Position numbers and translations under genes: made by a program | Notes under the pieces: model-generated | Seen by the model: the letters and a program-made list of their open reading frames with translations, nothing else | The model's database searches: none | What the model was told of the DNA's origin: nothing | Source of the DNA: Opitutia bacterium ISCC 52 | GTDB lineage: Bacteria > Verrucomicrobiota > Verrucomicrobiia > Opitutales > UBA2995 | Reading direction: 5' to 3' | Length of the DNA stretch: 64,000 nucleotides | Assembly: GCA_014529675.2 (NCBI GenBank) | Contig: CP076040.1 | Location: 3,677,894-3,741,893, forward strand | In this document: one piece after another, positions 36,000-46,124 of the stretch | How positions within the stretch are numbered: position 1 is the stretch's first letter | How the letters are laid out: every line of letters starts with the position of its first letter

Positions 36000-37916
36000 T
36001 CAGTCAGAGATTTCCACTGGTGAAATGTCCGAATCCTCCTTCTGAGAGCCCTCAAACGGGATAGTCAACACATACACACCTTCTTCCAACTTACTCTTAA
36101 CGGAGTATCCACAGTCATGAAACACATGAAGCATGCGTTTATTTTTCGTGAGGACATTGGCCGTGAAGCCTCCAATGCCATTGAACTGAGCAAACTCTGT
36201 TAGCGCGCGCAGGAGATACCTGCCGATGCCTTGCCCCTGCCAATCATCTCGAACGAGAAAAGAAGCCTCGGCGATATTACTACGGGGATCATTATAATAG
36301 TGGGCGATACCCACCATCTCTCCTGACTCATCCGAATCCGTAAGTACAACCATCGCCATATTCTGGTTATAATCTACCCGGAGCAGTTCTTGCAGCTTTT
36401 CATGGGGCATCGATTTGATCAGATGAAAGAACCGGTAGTGGATACTATCTTGGGACAGCTGGTAGAACAGTTCCCGCACCAGGCTCTCATCTGTTAACTT
36501 TAGTGGTCGGCAAAATAATCTCTTTCCATCCCTCGTCTCAAACCATTGCTCAAAACTGTCTGGATACTGAGGCAATTGAAACGGCAATTCAATCTGATCA
36601 GAGTAGACCAGGTTACGAGCCTTCGCCTCTCCGAACAGCCACGGTCTAAACTTCGGATGAGCTATCTGAATCAATGCCATGGCCCTTTCGCGCATGCTTT
36701 TCCCGTGCAGGTAAGCACAGCCATACTCGGTCACAATATAATGAACATCACCACGGCTGGTCACAACACCGGCACCCGATTTTAGATGAGGCACAATGCG
36801 TGAGATCGTTTCATCCCTTGCGGTGGACGGGAGTGCGATGATGGCTTTCCCGCCTTCAGAACGAGCCGCTCCTCTTACGAAATCAACCTGACCACCAATT
36901 CCACTGTAGAACATGTCTCCCAAGGAATCGGAGCAAACCTGCCCCGTTAGATCGACTTCTATGGGCGCATTAATGGAAATCATCTTATGGTTTTGCGCCA
37001 CTACGAACGGATCATTGGTGTACTCCGTAGGATGAAATTCTATTAGCGGATTGTTATCAATAAAGTCATACAACTTGCGCGACCCCATGACGAAGCTAGC
37101 CACAATCTTACCCGGGTGGATGGTCTTGCATCTATTATTAATGATCCCCTTTTCAATGAGCGGGATGACTCCGTCACTAAACATTTCAGTGTGTATACCA
37201 AGATCTTTCAGTCCGTAATCAGAAAGATAGTATAATACTGCATCTGGGATCTTTCCGATACCCAACTGAAGCGTGGAACCATCCTCTATTAGAGCTGCAA
37301 TGTGTTTTCCAATTCGACTGCAGAGTTCATCCGGAGCTCCTTGAGGTGCCTCCAGCACAGGTCTGTCACTCGGCACAAGCACATCGATGTCATCCACATG
37401 AATAAAACAATCTCCCAACGCCCGCGGCATTTCGGAACATACCTCCGCAATGACCATCTTCGCCGACTCCGCGGCAGACTTTACGATATCAGTTGAAACA
37501 CCATAGCTGCAGTATCCGTGATCATCCGGCTCACTTACCGTAATCAGTGCGAAGTCAATCATCACACGACGCTGCCGAAATAAACGCGGTATCTCAGATA
37601 AAAAGATCGGCGTATAGTCAGCCCGACCTTCAGCAACGGCGTTTCGCACATTGGGGCCAATAAAATAGGCATTATGACGAAAGCGTTTTCCCAGCCGTTC
37701 CTCCGCATAGGGCGCAACTCCCAGCGTGAGAATGTGTACGATTTCCGTATCCGTGAGACCCTTTAAAGCCGACAATTCCTTAACAAGATCGAGTGGTTCG
37801 CTCGCACCCGAACCAATGAATACCCGCCTGCCAGGCTGGATGCATCTCTATGCAGACTCAGCATCCTTGATCTTTTCCTGATACCGTTCCTGCCGGTTTC
37901 CCTTTTGCTGTTTCAT
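36000..37916 (-). pseudogene. Acetyl-CoA hydrolase/transferase with C-terminal GNAT domain, interrupted by in-frame amber
   Basis: The expected start is the ATG at 37916, preceded by a good Shine-Dalgarno (AAGGGGAGAG). The frame reads 22 codons (MKQQKGNRQERYQEKIKDAESA), meets TAG at 37850-37848, and continues in the same frame with 'RCIQPGRRVFIGSGASEPLDLV', exactly the conserved N-terminal segment of 4-hydroxybutyrate CoA-transferase-like acetyl-CoA hydrolases. The rest is intact: 'GIGKIPDAV', 'HTEMFSDGVI', 'IGGQVDFVRGAARSEGGKAI', then a GNAT domain with 'DDWQGQGIGRYLL' (acetyl-CoA loop). A single nonsense change, readthrough, or a sequencing error explains it. Restart at the TTG at 37775 would lose the first ~45 residues. 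Confidence 0.75.
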
Positions 37917-37982
37917 GGCATTCTCTCCCCTTAGGAAAACTAGGGCGATAAGCACAAAGAATCAACCGCGATCTCTTTTTCT

Positions 37983-40900
37983 TCAGGAAACTCCCCAACC
38001 ACCACCGCCCGGGGTAAGCATACGAAGTCGATCACCGGCTTGAAGATCGACCGTAACTGCGGAGTCGAGCGATTTCGGATCTTCACCTTTTCGAAGAAGC
38101 CGTTGCTCACCCGCCTGACCAGGCTGGCCGCCACACAAGCCATAGGGTTGTTCTTTCCGGTGCTGCGTGAGGAGAGACAAGGTGACCGATTCGGTAAACT
38201 CCAATTCCCGAATAACTCCTTCACCACCGGAGTATTTCCCATCTCCACCGGACCGGTTGCGGAGAGCAAATTGTCTGAGCTTTACCGGGTAACGATATTC
38301 GAGAATCTCAGGATCAGTAATGCCGGTATTGGTCATATGCGTGTGAATACCACTCTCACCGTCAAATCCGTTACCGGCACCCGCACCTCCTGCGATGGTT
38401 TCGTAGAAACTCACCTTCTCATTACCAAAGATGAGGTTGTTCATAGTTCCCTGGCTGCAGGCCACCACCTCGAATGCCAACAACAATGTATCCACCAATC
38501 GCTGACTGGTCTCCACATTGCCAGCCACTACCGGAGGACATGCTGCAGGATCTTCGGGAAATGGAGGATTCAATAATCCGTTAGGGATATCTATCGTCAC
38601 AGGTCGCAAGAGTCCTTCATTCAAGGGCATGGGTTGATTCAGCCAGACTCTAAGAAAGTAGACCACCGCACTAAATACAATACCAGGTGTGGCATTGTAG
38701 TTTCCTGGATGCACACCTCCCCCATCAGAAAAGCTCAAAGTCAATGAGTCCCCAGCAACCCTGGCATTTACTTCGATCGGTGTGCCGTCGTCTAACTTCT
38801 GTTTGGCTCTGTATTCACCATCCGTCATTGCAGACAGTTTATGACGAAGGCTCGCTTCTGCTCGGGATTGAATCCCATTCATGAAACCGGTAACTTTGGA
38901 GGCTCCGTGTATTTGCAACAACTCCTCCAGATCATTTTTACCCTTCAAGTTGGACGCCACTTGCGCTTTCAAGTCCGATAGATTTTCTTCGACCCGTCTC
39001 GAAGGATAGGGCCCGTTTTTCAAGAGGGACTCCACAGGACTTAAATCTAGAACGCCTTCCCGCATTATGATGGTTGGCGAAACCACTACTCCTTCCTCAG
39101 CAAGTGATCGAGCAGCAGGCGGCATGGACCCAGGAGAAACACCCCCCAATTCAGCATGGTGGGCGCGATTCACAAGAAAGCCAATCAATGCATCTGTATC
39201 CGAAAACACAGGACAGACGATAGTCACATCAGGAAGGTGCGACCCACCAACGCCCGGGTGATTAGTAACTACCATTTCACCAGGCGCCCAAGTATGCGTT
39301 TTACTCAACGTGCGAACACACATTCCCAGCGCGCCCAGATGAACCGGAATATGAGGGGCATTCACCACCAGACCACCTTGATCATCCAACAAACCACATG
39401 AAAAATCGAGCCGATCCCTCACATTGGTCGAAACGGCCGTACGTTTCAATCGCACACCCATTTCTTCTACCAGCGATTGAAATCGATTGCTGAATAACTC
39501 GATCTCCACTTCACGCGATGTTTTTAAGATCTCTTTTTCTGAGCTACAGTTCTCCAAGCGCAACGTCCCTTGACTCCCAATCCTCCCCTGCCAGTCCGTA
39601 TCAATAAATAGGGTACTGAAAGGGTCCTGTATGATTGCAGGACCCAACACAAGATCCCCAGAAGCTAATTTGTCTCGATTGTATACATTCGTCTCCATCC
39701 ATTTCCCGGCGCTGAATGACATCAACTGCTTCTCAGGATTCAGAGTATTATTTGTGTCAGGAAAGGATTCATTCTCCTGAGCCGAATGCGGCGTGGCTAC
39801 AACCGCCCGAACACTTACCACTTCCACTCTTGTGAGATCAGGCTCATAGCCAAAAGTAGCCTGATAGTTTTTCTCAAAAAGCTCCAAGGAGCAGGCTCCT
39901 TCCTTTGCATCAATATCAAGGGTAGTTTCCTGCCCTACTAAGCGCATACTCAATATGAGACGGCTAAGAGATGCCTTTAAGCGATCTTCTTCTTTCAAGC
40001 TTAAAAGCGCCTGATCAACCAGCTCGGCAGCCACAGAGTTTGAGGTCTCTTCCCAGTCAGAAAAAGAACAGAGCAATTGGCGCTCAGCAAAAGCCTCCAA
40101 AACTGCACGAGACAGTCCTGCCGCACTTAACAATCCTGCGTCTTCTGGAATGAGGATTGTTTTCATATTGAGTTTTTCAGCGATGCCACAGGCATGTTGC
40201 CCACCCGCACCGCCAAAGGCAACTAACGCATACTCTGCCGGATCATACCCCTCCCCAGTCGAAACCTTACGAATCGCATCTGCCATGTTTTCATTCGCGA
40301 TTTCTAATAAGCCAGAAAGTAACAAATGCTCTTCCTTCTCTGAATGAATCCCCAAATCAATCCCGAGCTCTTTCAAGCGCCGGTGACTGTCTTCTTGATC
40401 AACTGGAATTCCAAACTGATCGGAATCCATGCGGCCAAGCAGCAGGTTCACATCTGTAACGGTGAGTGGCCCACCGGTGCCGTAACAGGCAGGACCTGGT
40501 GAAGCGCCCGCACTTTCGGGACCTACCCGAAGACGTTCCCCATCAAATTGACAAATGGATCCACCTCCAGCAGCTACCGTCTCAATTTTCAGACTGGGAG
40601 CCATTACCCGTGCATCACCGACCCGTGTTTCAAACTGATAGGCCAAGGCTCCGCTGTAACGTGTCACATCCGTACTTGTACCTCCCATATCAAAGCCAAT
40701 AATTTTATCGTAGCCAGCACGGGAGCCTACGTCGACAGCACCCACAACTCCGCCGGCCGGCCCACTAAACAAACTGTCTTTGGCTCGAAAAGTCTCTCTC
40801 GACACCAATCCCCCTGCACTCGTCATCACCGATAAACCATCCCTACCGAACTGGCTTTCAATCCGATCAAGATACCGGTTTAAGATGGGTGACAGAGCTG

Positions 40901-41732
40901 CATCCACCAAGGTGGTTTCCGCACGAGGCAGAATCCTGATAAATGGAGCGCAATCATAGGAACTCACAATCGTCTCAAAACCGGCAGTTTTCAAAAATGC
41001 GCTGAGCTTTGATTCCTGTGAGGCATCCTGATACGCATGCATGAGACAAACCGCCGCCGAATCGATCCCTTGTTTCAACAATGACGTTATCCTTGGTAAA
41101 AGTTCATTCGTAATAATTTCGCCGGTGTCTTCATTGATAGGAACCTCAACGACCGCTTCATAGAGAGGCTCTGGTCGACAAATGTTGAGATCAAATAGAT
41201 CCGGACGTTGCTGAGTATTAATTCGCAATAGATCTCCTAAGCCTTCATTAATAAACAACACGGTTCGCGCAACTTTCCTCTCGAGTAGAGCATTGGTCCC
41301 GCGAGTCGTTGCAAGTCGAAGACGAGATGGCGGTAGTGGTTTATTCCCAGGCGTCCCACTTATCACTCGAGCACCAAGTTCAGGAGCTTCACCATCAAAG
41401 TGTAATACTAAAAGATCTCCCCGGGTAAGGCCAGCATCGATATCATGCGAAACGATCAGTGTTCGAGTCGACGTATCATAACCGGTAACTCGGGATCTAT
41501 AATTGCCAGAAGCAGCTTGAACCTCGAAGCCTACAAAGAAGTCATCTGGATACACCTCGGAGAGGTCTGTCTTAATTTTTCGAGTATCCAGATCTTCTAT
41601 ACTCGTCCGAAGCGTGCTGCTACTCAAAACTTTGACTCGATGCCACTTACCATCTGGATCAAGCGCCAAGCAATCGGTGAAGGTCCCTCCAGTATCGATC
41701 CAAAAGTCCCAGCAAGCTTCCTCTACAACCAT
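37983..41732 (-). CDS. 5-oxoprolinase-like, fused hydantoinase A/B protein
   Basis: About 1,249 residues from the ATG at 41732; a TTG at 41756 would overlap the pilin gene. The N-terminal HyuA half (about 1-700) has 'WIDTGGTFTDCLALD', 'RLATTRGTNALLERK', 'GFDMGGTSTDVTRY', 'FGGAGGQHACGIAE'. The HyuB half (about 735-1249) has 'RLDFSCGLLDD', 'HIPVHLGALGMCV', 'NHPGVGGSHLPDVTIVCPVF', 'PGNYNATPG' and ends 'LTPGGGGWGVS'. Such fused forms are the ATP-dependent 5-oxoprolinase type, opening 5-oxoproline to glutamate, or open related cyclic amides (hydantoins). It follows two pseudopilin genes and precedes the acetyl-CoA hydrolase pseudogene on one strand. The exact substrate is not provable from sequence. 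Confidence 0.82.
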   Translation of the reverse strand: MVVEEACWDFWIDTGGTFTDCLALDPDGKWHRVKVLSSSTLRTSIEDLDTRKIKTDLSEVYPDDFFVGFEVQAASGNYRSRVTGYDTSTRTLIVSHDIDAGLTRGDLLVLHFDGEAPELGARVISGTPGNKPLPPSRLRLATTRGTNALLERKVARTVLFINEGLGDLLRINTQQRPDLFDLNICRPEPLYEAVVEVPINEDTGEIITNELLPRITSLLKQGIDSAAVCLMHAYQDASQESKLSAFLKTAGFETIVSSYDCAPFIRILPRAETTLVDAALSPILNRYLDRIESQFGRDGLSVMTSAGGLVSRETFRAKDSLFSGPAGGVVGAVDVGSRAGYDKIIGFDMGGTSTDVTRYSGALAYQFETRVGDARVMAPSLKIETVAAGGGSICQFDGERLRVGPESAGASPGPACYGTGGPLTVTDVNLLLGRMDSDQFGIPVDQEDSHRRLKELGIDLGIHSEKEEHLLLSGLLEIANENMADAIRKVSTGEGYDPAEYALVAFGGAGGQHACGIAEKLNMKTILIPEDAGLLSAAGLSRAVLEAFAERQLLCSFSDWEETSNSVAAELVDQALLSLKEEDRLKASLSRLILSMRLVGQETTLDIDAKEGACSLELFEKNYQATFGYEPDLTRVEVVSVRAVVATPHSAQENESFPDTNNTLNPEKQLMSFSAGKWMETNVYNRDKLASGDLVLGPAIIQDPFSTLFIDTDWQGRIGSQGTLRLENCSSEKEILKTSREVEIELFSNRFQSLVEEMGVRLKRTAVSTNVRDRLDFSCGLLDDQGGLVVNAPHIPVHLGALGMCVRTLSKTHTWAPGEMVVTNHPGVGGSHLPDVTIVCPVFSDTDALIGFLVNRAHHAELGGVSPGSMPPAARSLAEEGVVVSPTIIMREGVLDLSPVESLLKNGPYPSRRVEENLSDLKAQVASNLKGKNDLEELLQIHGASKVTGFMNGIQSRAEASLRHKLSAMTDGEYRAKQKLDDGTPIEVNARVAGDSLTLSFSDGGGVHPGNYNATPGIVFSAVVYFLRVWLNQPMPLNEGLLRPVTIDIPNGLLNPPFPEDPAACPPVVAGNVETSQRLVDTLLLAFEVVACSQGTMNNLIFGNEKVSFYETIAGGAGAGNGFDGESGIHTHMTNTGITDPEILEYRYPVKLRQFALRNRSGGDGKYSGGEGVIRELEFTESVTLSLLTQHRKEQPYGLCGGQPGQAGEQRLLRKGEDPKSLDSAVTVDLQAGDRLRMLTPGGGGWGVS

Positions 41733-41743
41733 AGGTTTACCAA

Positions 41744-42361
41744 TCAGGAATCCCAACTCTTCAGTTCTGGATAATCATCCTTCTCCTCATCCGTCGTGTA
41801 GATGACGATGCGTTGGCGTAAATCCTTTTTCGCAGAATCCGGCAAACTGGCCTTGTTAATTCGGCCATCCAAGTTCGCATCCACCACAATATAAATGTGT
41901 GGGTTTCCAAAAGCATCTACGAGTCGCTCACCACCCCCAAGATCTTCCAACTCGGAAAGCTGCAGGTCGAAGTATCGTTTCAGCTTTGGGTTCGTCTTTT
42001 TCAGATCGGGGTCGGATTGAGGATCCTCGATGGCAGATCCGTCCGGCAGGCTCAGCGCCATAATCTCAGAGAAGCGCTGCCATTGATCGCCATTGTTTAG
42101 ATCGATCACACGATCTCCCGAGTCTGAATTGGTACCGATATCCGGATAGGCTCCATTGTCCTTTCGATAGACAGTCAGGGAAGTAATCAACTTTCCAAAC
42201 AAGGCCTCCGTCTTCGCGCGCTTGGCTTTATTCTGAATTCCAAATACGGCGGAAATCAATAGTCCCAACAAGATACTGATGATCGCAATAACCGTAATTA
42301 GTTCAACGATAGTAAAACCCTGGCGCCTTTTTCGGGGGTCTTTGCTCTTTGGAGAAATCAT
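41744..42361 (-). CDS. Type II secretion-like pseudopilin (GspG/type IV pilin-like)
   Basis: About 205 residues from the ATG at 42361. The prepilin cleavage site 'RRQG-FTIVELITVIAIISILLGLL' (processing after Gly) is unmistakable, with the conserved Glu five residues after cleavage. The mature part is rich in Asp and has a metal-binding-like 'DANLDGRINK' near the C-terminus, typical of calcium-binding pseudopilins. A prepilin peptidase is needed but is not in the window. It runs with the second pseudopilin upstream (38 bp gap). Planctomycete and Verrucomicrobial genomes often carry many such stand-alone pseudopilins. Confidence 0.8.
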   Translation of the reverse strand: MISPKSKDPRKRRQGFTIVELITVIAIISILLGLLISAVFGIQNKAKRAKTEALFGKLITSLTVYRKDNGAYPDIGTNSDSGDRVIDLNNGDQWQRFSEIMALSLPDGSAIEDPQSDPDLKKTNPKLKRYFDLQLSELEDLGGGERLVDAFGNPHIYIVVDANLDGRINKASLPDSAKKDLRQRIVIYTTDEEKDDYPELKSWDS

Positions 42362-42399
42362 ATTCAAAGAAAGGATCTAGAAGCAGGAGTTAAGCCGGG

Positions 42400-42915
42400 T
42401 CAACCATCGGGCCATAGGTTGTCATCATTTTCAGAGGCAGGTCCTTGACCATCCGGACTCGCCTTACCATCAGGTCCAGCAGAGAAAATGAGGAAGGAGC
42501 TGGCAGGACGCGCTCCCTCTCCCTTCAGATACTTATATACATATGGTTCCTCCCAGGGATCCAGTAGTTCAGCACTCTCATCGCTACCTATAGTAAAATT
42601 GCCAGCTTCCAGAAAAGGAGGATAAGGCGGCACCAAGGTATTTCCTTTGGGACCGAGCTTGCCGTCCAAGGCATCAAATAACTGCCGAGGCGTCCCAACA
42701 TCGGGATAATCTGAGAACTGGGCACGGTAGGCTTCCAAGGCTACAGAAATGGCAGTTAGCTCGGATGCGGCACGGCTACGATCACCGCGATTGAAAATGC
42801 CGTCGGAAATGGAAAATAAAAGCCCGGCAAGAATACCTACAATCAACAAGACGACCAATAATTCCACCAAGGTGAAGCCCTTGCATCGAAAGCATTCTGA
42901 AGAAGTTGAAGCCAT
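42400..42915 (-). CDS. Type II secretion-like pseudopilin
   Basis: 171 residues from the ATG at 42915; upstream in-frame residues are basic and unrelated. The cleavage motif is 'RCKG-FTLVELLVVLLIVGILAGLLFSI', followed by an alpha-helical stalk ('AASELTAISVALEAYRAQF', 'DYPDVG') and a beta globular end with 'DPWEEPYVYKYLKG', 'LIFSAGPDGKASPDGQG' and 'NDDNLWPDG', the GspG/PulG-type calcium-binding end. It belongs to the same operon as 41744-42361. The 255-bp gap to rho (42916-43170) holds the divergent promoters and no gene. Confidence 0.8.
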   Translation of the reverse strand: MASTSSECFRCKGFTLVELLVVLLIVGILAGLLFSISDGIFNRGDRSRAASELTAISVALEAYRAQFSDYPDVGTPRQLFDALDGKLGPKGNTLVPPYPPFLEAGNFTIGSDESAELLDPWEEPYVYKYLKGEGARPASSFLIFSAGPDGKASPDGQGPASENDDNLWPDG

Positions 42916-43170
42916 TAACTCTTCATTGGCATAAAAACGCCATTCGGAGACGAGCTTTTTCCCACTGAAAAGCAATGAAATACAGGGCGAATGCGTTGTT
43001 GACAGGGACCATTTCCACCTCAAGATAGCACGCATTCTGGTGAGACGGAAGAGCTGATTTGAGTGTTAATCAGCCGGTTATAGCCACCGTCCGGAACCAG
43101 ATTCATTTCCCTGTAAACAGAAATTTCTTTCACTTTCTGGACGCTCAGTTTTCATCAATTTACTATCTTT

Positions 43171-44298
43171 ATGGATAAATCCTCCTCCAATACCATCGAG
43201 GTTGAGGGAATCTTGAATCTCTTAAATAATAAGACCGGCCAACTTCTGGATCCGCTATATAACGGAAAGCCAAAACCAACGGACCCATTTGTGCCCAGAG
43301 AGTTGGTACGCCGCTTCAAGCTCAAAAAAGGACAATACATCAAGGGTGTTGCCTCCGCTGATCCCCGTTTCCCCAATCCCAAGGTAAAATTCATTGAATC
43401 GATCGACGGCCTGGACCTGGACAAAAGAAAACGCTGCTTCCAGTTCACCAGCCTCACTACGGTCGCTCCAGATAAGCAGTTAATTCTGGAAACCAAGGAG
43501 CACAAAATGACGCTGCGTTGCATCGATCTATTCTGCCCGATTGGAAAAGGTCAGCGCGGATTGATTGTTGCCCCACCCCGCACCGGAAAAACGACTTTGC
43601 TTCAGGACATCGCCATCGGAGTGCTGGAAAACCACCCTGAATGTCACGTGATGATGTTACTGGTGGATGAGCGCCCCGAGGAGGTGACCGACATGAAGCG
43701 CACCGTCGATGAGGCTGAAATATTCGCCTCATCCAACGATGAACCCGTAGAAAATCACATTAAAATTGCCGAGCTTTGTATCGAAAGGGCCAAGAATCTG
43801 GTCGAAGTCGGAGAAGATGTGGTGATCTGTATGGATTCCCTGACTCGCTTGAGTCGCGCCTACAATGCAGCCAAAGGTGGCGGCGGACGCACCATGACGG
43901 GTGGCCTCGATATTCGTGCATTGGAAAAACCACGACAGCTCTTCTCGGCAGCTCGCAATACAGAAGAAGGCGGCAGCCTGACCATTATCGCCTCCGCGCT
44001 GATCGAAACGGGAAGCAAGATGGACGACCTGATTTTCCAGGAATTTAAAGGTACCGGTAACATGGAAATGGTCCTCGACCGCAAGGTGGCGGAGCTCAGA
44101 CTCTGGCCCGCCATGAACATCAATTCTTCCGGTACTCGTAAGGAAGAATTGCTCATCGATCCGAAGAAGTTGGACACGATTCATTTCTTCCGGCGAGCAC
44201 TCGCTCCACTAAGGATTGAAGATGCCGCTGAGACCATGCTGACACGACTCTCGAAGACCACAACCAACGACGCTTTCTTAACGCTAATAAGTCGTTGA
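43171..44298 (+). CDS. rho: Transcription termination factor Rho, short and with divergent RNA-binding site
   Basis: 375 residues against about 419 in E. coli. The N-terminal helical domain is missing; the OB fold starts at once ('IEVEGILNLLNNKTGQLLDP'). The RNP1-type 'GFGFLR' of the primary site is replaced by 'KTGQLLD', losing the two aromatic residues that stack on cytosine. The ATPase part is orthodox: Walker A 'APPRTGKTTLL', 'LLVDERPEEVTDMKR', 'ICMDSLTRLSRAYN', Q-loop and R-loop region 'GGGGRTMTGGLD' and 'EFKGTGNMEM'. It is the hexameric RNA translocase that ends transcription. The altered primary site suggests a changed RNA preference. The 150-bp leader may take part in autoregulation. 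Confidence 0.9.
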   Translation: MDKSSSNTIEVEGILNLLNNKTGQLLDPLYNGKPKPTDPFVPRELVRRFKLKKGQYIKGVASADPRFPNPKVKFIESIDGLDLDKRKRCFQFTSLTTVAPDKQLILETKEHKMTLRCIDLFCPIGKGQRGLIVAPPRTGKTTLLQDIAIGVLENHPECHVMMLLVDERPEEVTDMKRTVDEAEIFASSNDEPVENHIKIAELCIERAKNLVEVGEDVVICMDSLTRLSRAYNAAKGGGGRTMTGGLDIRALEKPRQLFSAARNTEEGGSLTIIASALIETGSKMDDLIFQEFKGTGNMEMVLDRKVAELRLWPAMNINSSGTRKEELLIDPKKLDTIHFFRRALAPLRIEDAAETMLTRLSKTTTNDAFLTLISR

Positions 44299-44357
44299 CA
44301 GATAGGACCTATGATTTCCTGATAAAACGTTTCACAAAACACGGCTACAGACTCTAG

Positions 44358-46112
44358 ATGCAACAATTTGCAGACCAATGCACCGAAATGGCCCGTTCTA
44401 TGTTGGGCCATAATCTCGCCTCCATTAACCAGGACGGAACAATCACCCCGATCGACGGGGAAGAAAAACGAATCGACGAACCTGGCCATGCAGCATTGGC
44501 CATCGGAGAATTCTATCGGGCAACCGGTGAAACAGAGTTGGACGGACATGATCTAATCGATCTGGCAGCGCGTTGTATTACCGCTCAAGTGTTCGCTGAT
44601 CCCGTAGCAGAAAACGGTATCGCCTACGCGGCACTCGGACTCCTCTCCTTCGGCCCAGCCAAAGACCGCAACCCGGTTTGGGAACGTCTCGTCGAAGAAA
44701 CCCGTACTCGCTTAGATCGACTGCTGCTTGCTCGCTCCGATCACGAAAATCATTGGCAGGCCTTCAATATCGCAAAAGCAGTTGCTCGCTACAGCATGGG
44801 TCTGTCGAAGAAAGACGAAACTGGAAAACTGATAGACCGCTTTCTTGAGCGAATCGGCGAAAAGAGTTCAGGCAACTTCCATGACGACGGAGAAGACGGA
44901 AAGGGTGTATTCAACATCTACGGTGTACTCTCATTCATTTGCATCCGCCAGGCGCTACAGCTACACGCGAATATTCATCTACGAGATCGCAAACTTCCAA
45001 GTCTGAGAACCCATGCGGAGAAATATCTTCGCCTACTCCCTGACCTCGTTCGCGAAGATGGACTCGGTTGGTCATTCGGCCGTGGAGGTGGAGCTTACGG
45101 GCAAATGCATTGCATCAGTCTAATTCTGCAAGGATTTCGTGACAATTGGATCGCTCCCGAGAAGCAAGGCCAATACTTCGACCTACTGCGTCGTCTATTC
45201 TACTTTTTCTATCTAACTTTTCTCGATCAAGAGAACGGCAACCTAATCATCCGCGATAACCAAAGGGAAACTACCAAACTCCACACGACCCGGATGGCTG
45301 ACTTCGATGGTGCACGTTATCTAAGTCAATGGGCACGTCTGGCCAAGACGATCAATGCTCCAGAAGCTGCCGAAGGATTTAAGACGAAAAACACCGGCCG
45401 CTTCGTTATTTTCGATAAGAGCTCACGCAAGGAGCAAGGGCTATTCATTTACCGCAATGCCGAGTCCGGACTGCACGTAAATATCCCACTGACCCATACG
45501 GATGAGGAATACACGTCAGACTCACTGGCATTTCCTCACAGTCCTGGCATTTTTGACTGGCCAGTCAATCGCCAGCTCCCCGTGATGATCCCGGAACTAA
45601 AGTTCGGTGATGACTATATCATTCCCAGCTATTACGGCAAACGTTGCACCACGGGACTTGGCCTGCGTAATTCGATTTACTTCCGTTACGAGCAGCCTGA
45701 ATTGGTAAACACCCAACAGAAAATCGTTTCCGGTCTTGGAAGCTGTAAGGTTAATTGGAGCTTCAATAAGAACACTGTCACCAGTGAATTCATTTTCACG
45801 GTGAAACAGCCGGTAACTATGGAGCGTATGCGTTATATGTTGGTGATCGCTTCACCACACTCGCATAACCGTGTAGGCAATACCTTTACGCTTGGCCAGG
45901 AAGGCCTTCGCTGTTCGGTGATCAAAGATGATTTCCAAGCACAATGGGCACAAACGGAAGTTGTTACGGACGATCCGGAATACAAGACCCAGTGGGCCAA
46001 GATTCACTACTTGCAAACATTGGTAAGGGACCATCCCCTCAATATGCGACCAGGGCAACAGTACCGTCTCACGGTATCTTTCGAACCCGATCTCGCTCGC
46101 GCAGAGGGCTAA
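44358..46112 (+). CDS. Conserved protein, predicted alpha-toroid fold; function unknown
   Basis: 584 residues. The first ~330 are helical with repeated 'GHAALAIGEFYRATG', 'GIAYAALGLLSF', 'HWQAFNIAKAVARYSMG', 'FNIYGVLSFICIRQAL' and 'DGLGWSFGRGGGAYGQMH' segments, as in (alpha/alpha)6 toroids; the 'GWSFGRG' turn recalls DUF2264-type proteins. The last ~230 are strand-rich ('GLGLRNSIYFRYEQPEL', 'KPVTMERMRYMLVIASP'-like), as in polysaccharide lyases with a C-terminal beta sandwich. No signal peptide is visible, so it seems cytoplasmic. It lies between rho and hisF and is probably co-transcribed with hisF (12 bp gap). I cannot name its substrate. Confidence 0.55.
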   Translation: MQQFADQCTEMARSMLGHNLASINQDGTITPIDGEEKRIDEPGHAALAIGEFYRATGETELDGHDLIDLAARCITAQVFADPVAENGIAYAALGLLSFGPAKDRNPVWERLVEETRTRLDRLLLARSDHENHWQAFNIAKAVARYSMGLSKKDETGKLIDRFLERIGEKSSGNFHDDGEDGKGVFNIYGVLSFICIRQALQLHANIHLRDRKLPSLRTHAEKYLRLLPDLVREDGLGWSFGRGGGAYGQMHCISLILQGFRDNWIAPEKQGQYFDLLRRLFYFFYLTFLDQENGNLIIRDNQRETTKLHTTRMADFDGARYLSQWARLAKTINAPEAAEGFKTKNTGRFVIFDKSSRKEQGLFIYRNAESGLHVNIPLTHTDEEYTSDSLAFPHSPGIFDWPVNRQLPVMIPELKFGDDYIIPSYYGKRCTTGLGLRNSIYFRYEQPELVNTQQKIVSGLGSCKVNWSFNKNTVTSEFIFTVKQPVTMERMRYMLVIASPHSHNRVGNTFTLGQEGLRCSVIKDDFQAQWAQTEVVTDDPEYKTQWAKIHYLQTLVRDHPLNMRPGQQYRLTVSFEPDLARAEG

Positions 46113-46124
46113 GCACTTTTAGTC

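Noticed and set aside
36000-37775. A short acetyl-CoA hydrolase starting at TTG 37775
   Set aside because: The family's N-terminal segment and a strong Shine-Dalgarno lie upstream in the same frame, broken only by one TAG; pyrrolysine reading was considered, but no supporting genes are visible.
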